This document shows positions 17,584-24,600 of a stretch of DNA of 30,450 nucleotides, piece by piece. Origin of the DNA: Candidatus Kapaibacterium sp. (GTDB lineage: Bacteria > Bacteroidota > Ignavibacteria > Kapaibacteriales > UBA2268). Position numbers and translations under genes: made by a program. A model generated the notes under the pieces. That model did no database searches and was not told the origin of the DNA. It saw only the letters and a program-made list of their open reading frames with translations. The stretch is taken from NCBI GenBank assembly GCA_938038165.1, contig CALHRB010000339.1, positions 1 to 30,450 on the forward strand. The letters run 5' to 3'. Within the stretch, counting starts at the first letter, position 1; each line of letters begins with the position of its first letter.

Positions 17584-19881
17584 TTAAACCATAGCTGCTG
17601 GTGGTGCAGGTTCGTCAGGACTTCCGGCATTCTTAACAGGGGTTCTGACAAGTATCCAGCCAACAACCAGGAAAACAAGCAGACTGATGAAAAACGTTGG
17701 ATTATCAAACAGAGTAGGTATTTTCCATTCCAAAACAGCGAAAAGAGCAAATAGTAAACCTATTAGAGCCTCGCCGGCTATTAAACCTGCCGCCAACAAA
17801 ACACCAGTGTTGCCAACTCTTGCTTGCTGAGCCTCGTTGAATTTTTTCTTTTCAGCAACTTTATCCAGAATACCTTTTATCAAGCCACCGATAAAGATTG
17901 CGAATGAAGTTTCAAGAGGAAGATACATACCAACGCAAACTAACATCGGGCTTTTTACTTTTACCAGAATGAAACCAATAGCCATAAGAATTCCAACAAT
18001 GATCAAGCCCCATTCCATATTTCCACCGAGTATTCCCTGGGAAAGAATAGCCATCAAAGAAGCTTGAGGAGCGGGGTATTCCTTACCTCCAAGACCGGTT
18101 ACTCCGGGAGTATATGTTCCATTTCCATTTTCCTGGATATCACCTTGATGGAGAACTAAAAGGGGAAAGAACATTACAGCTGCTGCCAATATAATACCAA
18201 GTATGTCGCCGAATTGCATTTTCCAGGGTGTTCCACCTATGATATGACCTACTTTTAAATCCTGAAGCATTTCTCCTGCAACAGCTGCTGCAACGCAAAC
18301 TACTGCTGCTACCCCGAGAACAGCCGGAACACCTGCTTCTCCTTTTGTGCCAAGAATAACCATTAATACGGCAGCAATTAAAAGGGTAGAAATAGTTAAA
18401 CCGCTGATCGGATTGTTGCTTGAACCAATCAAGCCGACCAAATAACCTGACACAGCAGCAAAAAAGAATCCAGCTATGACCATTACTATGGTTGCAATCA
18501 GAGCTGGAACTAATGTACCCGAAAACCAGTAGTAGATGAAGAATGTTGCTATGGAAGCAAGTAAAATTAGAATAAATACCCATTTAAAATTCATATCCTG
18601 TTGAGTTCTGTCCTCAGCAACAGTTCCGCCTGCTGCTTTTTTTGTATCACGAACAGCCCTTCCAATACCTTGAATAAGGCTTTTCCTCATTCTCCATAAT
18701 GTGAAAGCAGCACTCATCAACATTCCGCCAATAGCGATTTTTCTGACAACGTTTTTCCAGGTTGATTCACCGACCTCAACCCAGGATTCATTATTCATTT
18801 CATAATAATTATTTGCCAGATCAGATTTTGTGCCTCTGTCATATTCAGATTTAGCCTTTTGGAACCTACTTTCTGCTTCTGCCTGTGCAGACGAAAATAT
18901 CATGATTTCTTCTTCGGTAGCTTTATTGCTTTCTAAATGAACTAAGATTTTGTTCTTTTCTTTTTGAGCATAATCATATAATTCACCGTCTGAAAGCTGG
19001 GGACTTTTAGCTTTTTGATTTTCAATAATTTTTTCAATAAAAACAGAATTAAAGTATTTGTCCCTGTTGATGTTGTCAATGTTTATACTTGGAGCGATAA
19101 AAAACATCAGAACGGGAACAAATAAGCCCCAGGCAAGCAAACCACCGGTAAAGTTTAGTGCTGCGAGGTTAGGACCGATAATATAACCAACGCCCATATA
19201 TGCAGGGCTAACGCCCGGAGTGCTGATGATTGATCCACCACCGGTCGCAATTGAAGTGCCTCCTATTTTGATATTTCCAATTGCAAAAGGGAAATAATGA
19301 GACCAGCTTGCGGCAAATAGTTTAATTTGTTTTAATACTTGAATCAAGGCACCAATTCCCATAGCTGTGAATAGAAACTTAGCACCGCTTGAACCAGTTC
19401 TACCGGCTTTATGAATTTCAGCTGCAGCCACTGATTCAGGGAATGGAAGTTCTCTATCCTCGACCATTACTCTTCTGATTATTGTTATAAATAATATTCC
19501 AAACAAACCACCCACAAGAAGCACTGCTGAGGTTTGTAAGTAATTTGAAACCGACCAGAAATTCTGTCCGTCCCATACTCCGGCAATAATGAACGCAGGT
19601 ATTGTAAATATAGCTCCTGCAGCGACAGATTCACCAATTGAACCAACTGTTCTTGCTATATTTTCTTCGAGGATAGATCCTTTGAAAATTTTTAGAAATG
19701 CCATTCCTATGACTGCCGCAGGATATGTAGCGGCTATTGTCATACCTGCTTTTAAACCAAGATAGGCATTAGCTGCGCCAAGGACGACTGACATTATTAA
19801 TCCGATTATTAATGCTCGTATTGTCATTTCTGCCATTGGCATATCAGGGGGGACAAATGGGACGTATTTCTTTTCTTCCAT
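17584..19881 (-). CDS. OPT-family oligopeptide transporter (765 aa) with hydrophilic insert
   Basis: An inner-membrane secondary transporter of the OPT superfamily, which takes up oligopeptides or metal chelates. The start MTIRALIIGLIMSVVLGAANAYLGLKAGMTIAATYPAAVIGM (about residues 19-60) is highly characteristic, as are SIGESVAAGAIFTIPAFI, LPFPESVAAAEIHKAG and the C-terminal LVCVGMYLPLETSFAIFIGGLIKGI. About 14-16 hydrophobic helices are apparent. Residues 267-378 form a charged, Glu/Lys-rich, probably helical insert between membrane segments, which makes the protein about 100 residues longer than typical bacterial members. An AGGAGA site stands at good distance from the ATG at 19881. It lies between an M20 peptidase gene (64 bases upstream) and anmK (65 bases downstream). 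The substrate is not known; peptides are the default expectation. Confidence 0.92.
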   Translation of the reverse strand: MEEKKYVPFVPPDMPMAEMTIRALIIGLIMSVVLGAANAYLGLKAGMTIAATYPAAVIGMAFLKIFKGSILEENIARTVGSIGESVAAGAIFTIPAFIIAGVWDGQNFWSVSNYLQTSAVLLVGGLFGILFITIIRRVMVEDRELPFPESVAAAEIHKAGRTGSSGAKFLFTAMGIGALIQVLKQIKLFAASWSHYFPFAIGNIKIGGTSIATGGGSIISTPGVSPAYMGVGYIIGPNLAALNFTGGLLAWGLFVPVLMFFIAPSINIDNINRDKYFNSVFIEKIIENQKAKSPQLSDGELYDYAQKEKNKILVHLESNKATEEEIMIFSSAQAEAESRFQKAKSEYDRGTKSDLANNYYEMNNESWVEVGESTWKNVVRKIAIGGMLMSAAFTLWRMRKSLIQGIGRAVRDTKKAAGGTVAEDRTQQDMNFKWVFILILLASIATFFIYYWFSGTLVPALIATIVMVIAGFFFAAVSGYLVGLIGSSNNPISGLTISTLLIAAVLMVILGTKGEAGVPAVLGVAAVVCVAAAVAGEMLQDLKVGHIIGGTPWKMQFGDILGIILAAAVMFFPLLVLHQGDIQENGNGTYTPGVTGLGGKEYPAPQASLMAILSQGILGGNMEWGLIIVGILMAIGFILVKVKSPMLVCVGMYLPLETSFAIFIGGLIKGILDKVAEKKKFNEAQQARVGNTGVLLAAGLIAGEALIGLLFALFAVLEWKIPTLFDNPTFFISLLVFLVVGWILVRTPVKNAGSPDEPAPPAAMV

Positions 19882-19945
19882 AAACTCTCCTTTTTTACTG
19901 CTGATTAATATTTAAATAAAAAAACAACAATTGTTTATTTTATTG

Positions 19946-21313
19946 TTATTTACTAAATTCTTCAAGGAATAATGCTGATACTTTGATGCCTCCGTAAAAA
20001 TTCTCTAAGCTAAAATTCTCGTTTGGAGAATGAATATTATCTCCGGGAAGACCCATTCCCATAAGCACAGATGGTGCATTTAGCACTTCGAGGAATGTCG
20101 AAACTATTGGTATTGAACCGCCTTCTCTTGTAAATAAAACTTCTTTGCCAAAAGCATTTTGGAATGCTTTGACTGCTGATTTAATACCTTTGCTGTCTAA
20201 TGGAACTAAGACCGGATTGCCTCCGTGTAATCTTGCTATTTCAATCTTTACTGTTGGTGGGGCAATGTTTTTTAGGTAGTTTTCAACTTTACTGATGATA
20301 TCGTCAGGTTTTTGGTCGGGGACTAACCTCATCGAGATTTTTGCAGTGGCTTTTGAAGGAATAATTGTCTTTGCCCCTTCGCCGATGTAGCCACCATATA
20401 TGCCATTGAGATCGAGCGTTGGTCTTGCTGATACTCTTTCGAGGGTGGTGTAACCAATTTCTCCGTTGACCATTGATATGCCCAGATCCTTGCAATATTC
20501 ATCTTCGTCAAAAGGAAGTTTTTTGAAATTTTCTCTTTCATCCTTTGAAAGAGGTCTGACATCATCATAAAAGCCAGGGATTGTTATTCTGCCGTAATCA
20601 TCTTTCAATCTGGAAATCATCCAGCAAAGAACATTCAAAGGATTATCAATCCCACCTCCATAAGTTCCGGAATGAAGATCACGGTTTGGACCTGTAATTG
20701 TCAGTTCTACAAAGGCAATTCCTCGAAGTGAATAACAAATTGAAGGTATGCCTTCTGCAAACCACTCAGTATCTGATATAAGCACAGTATCACACTTTAA
20801 CAATTCACGATTGTTTTCTATGAATTCATCAAGATGGTTGCTACCGGCTTCTTCCTCGCCTTCGATCAAAAATTTGATATTAACGGGGAGCCTTCCAACT
20901 GTTTTCAAATATGATTCGACAGATTTGACGTGAATCAATAGCTGACCTTTGTCGTCTGCACTACCTCGGGCATAAATCCTGCCATTTTTGATTACCGGAT
21001 CAAATGGTGGAGAGTCCCATAGATTCAATGGGTCAACAGGTTGAACGTCATAATGCCCGTAAACAAGTACGGTTGGAGCCTCTTTGCCTGCGTCGAGCCA
21101 TTCTCCATAAACGATTGAATGTCCTTTGGTTGGGAAAATTTTAACGTTATTCAAGCCTGAGTTTTTCATATTTTCAGAAAGCCATTCCGCAGCCTGTATC
21201 ATATATTCCTTGTAGGATGATATGCTGCTTATGCTTGGGATTTTTAAGAATTCAACTAATTCTTTAAGGAATTTTTCCTTGTTGTTTGAAATGTAAGTTA
21301 ATATATCATTCAT
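19946..21313 (-). CDS. M20 family zinc dipeptidase/peptidase (455 aa)
   Basis: A cytoplasmic two-zinc metallopeptidase of the M20A/ArgE-DapE-CNDP superfamily. Metal and catalytic motifs are intact: VLVYGHYDVQP (H87, D89), RIYARGSADDKGQ (bridging Asp about 120), LIEGEEEAGS (151-155, general base and metal Glu), then SDTEW and the dimerisation/lid segment with RDLHSGTYGG; the final metal His lies in GDNIHSPNENF near the C-terminus. Length and motif set fit the subgroup often annotated as dipeptidase (PepV/CNDP-like). No signal peptide and no Shine-Dalgarno sequence are visible. It is the first of three co-directional genes (M20 peptidase, OPT transporter, AnmK), so it may hydrolyse peptides brought in by the transporter; that link is inference from position. 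Confidence 0.93.
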   Translation of the reverse strand: MNDILTYISNNKEKFLKELVEFLKIPSISSISSYKEYMIQAAEWLSENMKNSGLNNVKIFPTKGHSIVYGEWLDAGKEAPTVLVYGHYDVQPVDPLNLWDSPPFDPVIKNGRIYARGSADDKGQLLIHVKSVESYLKTVGRLPVNIKFLIEGEEEAGSNHLDEFIENNRELLKCDTVLISDTEWFAEGIPSICYSLRGIAFVELTITGPNRDLHSGTYGGGIDNPLNVLCWMISRLKDDYGRITIPGFYDDVRPLSKDERENFKKLPFDEDEYCKDLGISMVNGEIGYTTLERVSARPTLDLNGIYGGYIGEGAKTIIPSKATAKISMRLVPDQKPDDIISKVENYLKNIAPPTVKIEIARLHGGNPVLVPLDSKGIKSAVKAFQNAFGKEVLFTREGGSIPIVSTFLEVLNAPSVLMGMGLPGDNIHSPNENFSLENFYGGIKVSALFLEEFSK

Positions 21314-21391
21314 AACTATTTGAGTAAATCATAAAAAAATAAAAATATAAAAAAATAATGAATTATTATTAATAGATATTTTTTAATTAAT

Positions 21392-21425
21392 GAAAAAAGT
21401 GAAAGGACTAAAAAGTCTTTTCACT
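21392..21425 (-). terminator. Rho-independent terminator after the SnoaL-like gene
   Basis: A 12-base-pair stem (21398-21409 with 21414-21425, one G-T pair) with a 4-base loop; on the minus strand it runs into a U-tract from the A-run at 21393-21398. It lies 34 bases after the stop codon of the gene at 21459-21971 and separates it from the M20 peptidase gene. Confidence 0.88.
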
Positions 21426-21458
21426 CTTAAATTTTTGAAATTGACTATTTATTTTCTA

Positions 21459-21971
21459 CTAAGGCTCAGGTTGAATTGGTTTGCCAGTTCTTGCTATACT
21501 AACAATACCACTTACAATAACCCATTTTCCTCCCTCTTTTTTCAGGGTGCGGTTGACTCGGAAAAAGTAATTTTCAGGTTCTTGTGAACCTGTCATTTTG
21601 TATGTAGTTGGGATTCCGTAAATAATTGAAGCGAGTGTGCCCCGACTATCCATTTGAATTGAAACATCACTCATTTCACCATAAGTCAAATTTTCAACGG
21701 CATTAAACTGTTCGGTAATAGCTTTTTTGAAATCACTCAAAGATTTAATGATTTCACTTGAGTCAGTTCCAAAAAATATAACATCTTCGGATAAATAAGG
21801 AACTAAACCTTCGAATCTTTCCTGCTCCATAGCTTTGTTGAAAGCTTTAATAGTGGCAATAATTTCTTCTTTTTCTTTTGCCATTTCGGCAGTAGTAAGT
21901 TCATCAGGTCTAGGTCCGCAATTATAAACTAAGAAAAGAGATATGGAAATAAAAAGTAAATATTTAAGCAT
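21459..21971 (-). CDS. SnoaL/DUF4440-like protein, probable lipoprotein (170 aa)
   Basis: Residues 1-17 are a short hydrophobic signal ending at C18 (FLVYNC), a relaxed lipobox, so lipid attachment is likely but not certain. The rest has the shape of SnoaL-like/NTF2-fold proteins: EKEEIIATIKAFNKAMEQERFEGLVPYLSEDVIFFGTDSSEII, then DFKKAITEQF, then strand-rich segments with SRGTLASIIYGI and the typical NRTLKKEGGKWVIVSGIVSIA ending. Such proteins bind small hydrophobic ligands or act as simple isomerases/hydrolases; here no catalytic residue can be assigned. AGGTGA lies four bases before the ATG, supporting the start. It stands alone with its own terminator and is divergent from the gene at 22152 across 180 AT-rich bases that must hold both promoters; I could not place promoter boxes with confidence. 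Confidence 0.7.
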   Translation of the reverse strand: MLKYLLFISISLFLVYNCGPRPDELTTAEMAKEKEEIIATIKAFNKAMEQERFEGLVPYLSEDVIFFGTDSSEIIKSLSDFKKAITEQFNAVENLTYGEMSDVSIQMDSRGTLASIIYGIPTTYKMTGSQEPENYFFRVNRTLKKEGGKWVIVSGIVSIARTGKPIQPEP

Positions 21972-22151
21972 AAGCTCACCTACTAAAAATTGTAAATTTA
22001 TATTTTTATAAATTATTTAAAATTACTTAAACTTAATATAAACATTTTTAACAAAAAACAGTAATTTTTTTTTAAAAAACAGGATTTTATATTTTAAAAG
22101 TTGGTATGTTAATTGCAAAATTTATTAGTGTATTCAATATGAAAGGATTAT

Positions 22152-22493
22152 ATGAAAGTTCAAAAAATTGCAAATAACCAGGTTAACGAGATTGATTATC
22201 ATAGCTTTATATTAGAGAAGCCACACTCTCAAAAAAAGAATAAAGCGCTTGAACAAAAAAGAGAAATAACAGAATTTAAGCCCGAAGAATTGCTACAAAC
22301 ACTCGAGAAGCTGGAGAATAATAAACAAATGGATAATAGTCATCCACTTAAAAAATCTGAGAATGCCCCAATAGAATCTTTTCAAGAAGCAATGATTGAG
22401 CTTGGTTATTTTAAGTCTCCTTTCTTCAAAGTTAATGCTTCGGCTGCTCAAGCAAATTTGAGAAATGAAGATGTTCTCTATCTTTTCAAATAA
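22152..22493 (+). CDS. Unrecognised hydrophilic protein, 113 aa
   Basis: I do not recognise this protein. It has no signal peptide or membrane segment. Residues 1-85 are highly charged and Lys/Glu/Gln-rich, probably helical and partly disordered (SQKKNKALEQKREITEF, ELLQTLEKLENNKQ). The last 35 residues (ESFQEAMIELGYFKSPFFKVNASAAQANLRNEDVLYLFK) are more structured in appearance and are the part most likely to be conserved. AAGGAT lies five bases before the ATG, and codon use is like that of its neighbours, so it is probably a real gene. It is followed after 58 bases by rpmG on the same strand with no terminator between, so the two may share a transcript. Confidence 0.65.
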   Translation: MKVQKIANNQVNEIDYHSFILEKPHSQKKNKALEQKREITEFKPEELLQTLEKLENNKQMDNSHPLKKSENAPIESFQEAMIELGYFKSPFFKVNASAAQANLRNEDVLYLFK

Positions 22494-22551
22494 ATTTTGT
22501 TATTTATGAAATTATTGCTAATTTTGTAATCTTAATTTTTTTAGGATTAAC

Positions 22552-22731
22552 ATGGCAAAGAAAGAAACAAGAATTATTATTACTCTTGAGTGTACCGAGG
22601 CAAAAAAAGAAGGTAAGCCAGCCTCTCGTTATACTACAACAAAGAACAAAAATAATACTCAGGAAAGATTGGAAATAAAAAAATATAATCCTTTTTTAAG
22701 AAGGCACACAGTCCACAAAGAAGTCAGATAA
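22552..22731 (+). CDS. rpmG: 50S ribosomal protein L33
   Basis: A 59-residue protein with the L33 pattern MAKKETRIIITLECTEAKKEG, SRYTTTKNKNNTQERLEIKKYNPFLRRHTVHKEVR. It has only one cysteine (C14), so it is the zinc-free (C-minus) form, usual in Bacteroidota. L33 sits near the E-site of the large ribosomal subunit. AGGATT precedes the ATG at short distance. The gene is closed by a strong terminator at 22764-22794. In many genomes rpmG follows rpmB; that is not so here, its upstream neighbour being the unrecognised 113-residue gene. Confidence 0.95.
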   Translation: MAKKETRIIITLECTEAKKEGKPASRYTTTKNKNNTQERLEIKKYNPFLRRHTVHKEVR

Positions 22732-22763
22732 GAAAAAAATTGTTAAAAGCATCTTCAAATGTT

Positions 22764-22794
22764 AAAGGTCTTGTTGTTGCAAGACCTTTTTTTT
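22764..22794 (+). terminator. Rho-independent terminator after rpmG
   Basis: A perfect 10-base-pair stem, AAAGGTCTTG (22764-22773) with CAAGACCTTT (22780-22789), a 6-base loop and a T-run to 22794. It overlaps the stop codon of the convergent mazG-like gene (22793-22795) and may serve both strands, though the minus-strand U-tail is short. Confidence 0.92.
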
Positions 22795-23137
22795 AATAAT
22801 CCAAACCATGTTCTTTCCGAATAAGCCTTATTTCTTCAATTTTCTTTAGTTTGTTTGACAGAGCGACAGCTAAATCTATCTTTCTTGAATTGCAATAATT
22901 CATTAAAGCAATGAAAACGTCCGAAGCCTCTTCTGCTAAATCATCTAAGTGGATATCCCTGCCCTTCCAAATCTTTTTTTCTAAATTTGCTAATTCACCC
23001 GCTTCACCGTTGAGTTCGAGGCAGAAAAATTCAGGAGGCTTTTTGGTGAAAAACTCATTCTGGTAATTATCAAAGTCATTCTGAATGATGGTTAAACTTT
23101 TGTCAATCTCAGTAATTAGGTGCTGAAGAATATCCAT
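22793..23137 (-). CDS. MazG-like nucleotide pyrophosphohydrolase (114 aa)
   Basis: A single-domain member of the all-alpha NTP pyrophosphohydrolase superfamily, which cleaves (d)NTPs to monophosphates with Mg2+. The metal-binding motif is visible as E45-AG-E48 in NGEAGEL and E70-AS-D73 in LAEEASDVFIAL, followed by a helix ending in KLKKIEEIR. Its length (114 residues) suits the short MazG-like/house-cleaning type rather than the two-domain E. coli MazG. The ATG at 23137 is one base beyond the stop codon of the response regulator, so the two genes are translated from one mRNA. Substrate (canonical or damaged nucleotides) cannot be told. Confidence 0.85.
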   Translation of the reverse strand: MDILQHLITEIDKSLTIIQNDFDNYQNEFFTKKPPEFFCLELNGEAGELANLEKKIWKGRDIHLDDLAEEASDVFIALMNYCNSRKIDLAVALSNKLKKIEEIRLIRKEHGLDY

Positions 23138-23138
23138 A

Positions 23139-23843
23139 TTAAATATCTACTGTTGATTCATCATCTTGGGGCAAATCTCTCATTCTGTAACCGACACCTC
23201 TAATGCTTTGGATTAAAGGTTTTGTTCCGTCTTCCCGTTCAATTTTGGCTCTTAACCTTTTAATATAAACGTCAATAATGTTCGACTCGGGATCGAAATT
23301 ATGTTTCCAAACGTGCTGAGTAATAGTGCTTCTGCTTAAAATTCTGTTTTTGTTTCTAATTAAATATTCGAGAAGAGCATATTCTTTTGTGGTAAGTTCA
23401 ATTTCTTTTCCAAAGCGATAAGCAACGTGAGAAATTGTATCCAAAACGAGATCACCGCATTTAAGTTTAGTTGATTTTTCAGTGCTCGAACGTCTCAATA
23501 TTGAACGTAGGCGAGCTGCAAGTTCCTCAAAGCTGAATGGTTTTGGCAAATAGTCATCAGCCCCAAGATCCAGACCTTGAACTCTATCTTCAGTTGTTCC
23601 TCTTGCAGTAAGCATCATTATAGGAGTTGATATACCAGCATTTCTTAATTCATTAAGCACTTTGAATCCATCCATCCCCGGGAGCATAACGTCGAGCAAA
23701 ATAGCATCAAATTGGTTGTTCATAGCCATTTCGAGACCTGTCTTGCCGTCCGAAGCTGTTTCAACGATATATCTTTCCTCTTCCAGTCCGTTTTTTATGA
23801 AACTGGCTACTTTACGTTCATCCTCAACAACTAAAATTCTCAT
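23139..23843 (-). CDS. OmpR/PhoB-family DNA-binding response regulator (234 aa)
   Basis: A two-component response regulator. The receiver domain (1-120) has E7-D8, phospho-acceptor D51 (DAILLDVMLPGMDGF), T79 (MMLTARG) and K101 (LPKPFSFEEL), all intact. The C-terminal winged helix (about 128-225) has the OmpR pattern LTTKEYALLEYLIRNKNRILSRSTITQHVW...NIIDVYIKRLRAKIEREDG...IQSIRGVGYRM. GGAGA lies nine bases before the ATG. No sensor kinase is in the window; the partner gene is one base downstream and encodes a MazG-like enzyme. Target genes are unknown. The tail DLPQDDESTVDI is acidic and extends past the usual end. Confidence 0.95.
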   Translation of the reverse strand: MRILVVEDERKVASFIKNGLEEERYIVETASDGKTGLEMAMNNQFDAILLDVMLPGMDGFKVLNELRNAGISTPIMMLTARGTTEDRVQGLDLGADDYLPKPFSFEELAARLRSILRRSSTEKSTKLKCGDLVLDTISHVAYRFGKEIELTTKEYALLEYLIRNKNRILSRSTITQHVWKHNFDPESNIIDVYIKRLRAKIEREDGTKPLIQSIRGVGYRMRDLPQDDESTVDI

Positions 23844-23928
23844 AATTATTTTCTCCCAGATGGAATAATAATAAAACCTAAATTTAATAATTAATTGTTA
23901 ATTAATCAATGTTAATTTTTTTTTACTT

Positions 23929-24600
23929 TTATTTTCCTACAAAAACAGGATAGATTTCTCTGGTTCCATTTGATAATTCAAGACTGAGGTAATACAAACC
24001 GTTAGCAACTAATTTTCCGTTCAGATTTTCGCCGTTCCATCTGTCGCAATAGGTTATATTGGGCAATCTGGAAATGCTTTTTACAGGTTCAGCAACCAAT
24101 CTGTTGTTTTGATCATAAATTTTGATGCTGACGTTGCTCTCGTTTTTCAGAACGTAAACAATTTCCAGCTCTTCTACTGGAGGTTTGAAAGGATTTGGTG
24201 CGACAAGGGTAATAAATTTAGGTTTTGAATTCAATATTGTTGTGTCTTTTTGCATACAAGAATTTTCACAACAAAATCTAAACATTAAATCATCCGGGTA
24301 ATCGCTACGAGCTTGCCAAACATATCTCTCTTCGGATATATCAATTTTAGCAATTTTCCTAAAGCTTGCTCCATAATCATCTGAAACAAGAATGGTCAAG
24401 CTGTCACAAGGGTGATTAATTGACTCTGTGTCCCAATAAAATGTGAAATTACAACACGCTGAATTATTTTGCTCCAATTTAATAGGAAACTGTGAAGGTA
24501 GAATTAATGAGGCAATAGTATCAGAGAATATCGTAAATTTATAACTGCTTGCTTTAATTCTAATGTATATGTTATTATTTTTACCATTTGCAACAATCAA
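23929..24600 (-). pseudogene. C-terminal part of a frameshifted T9SS cargo gene (sorting domain)
   Basis: This frame has no proper start: its first codon in the overlap is TTG and no ribosome site precedes it. It continues the protein of the next entry after a +1 shift: joined at the ATC TTT G site the product reads ...ITIPCLNI-LIVANGKNNNIYIRIKASS..., a smooth continuation. It holds a cysteine-rich stretch (SACCNFTFYW, HPCDS, RFCCENSCMQKDT) and ends with a T9SS type A/FlgD-like domain (LVAPNPFKPPVEELEIVYVL...ENLNGKLVANGLYYLSLELSNG...YPVFVGK). Without this part the upstream product would lack its sorting signal. Whether the break is a real mutation, a sequencing or assembly error, or a recoding site cannot be decided from one copy. 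Confidence 0.75.

Noticed and set aside
18140..18583. 147-residue open frame on the minus strand with Cys/Ser/Arg-rich content
   Set aside because: It lies wholly inside the OPT transporter gene on the same strand in another frame, has no plausible domain, and its odd composition is what membrane-helix codons give when shifted.
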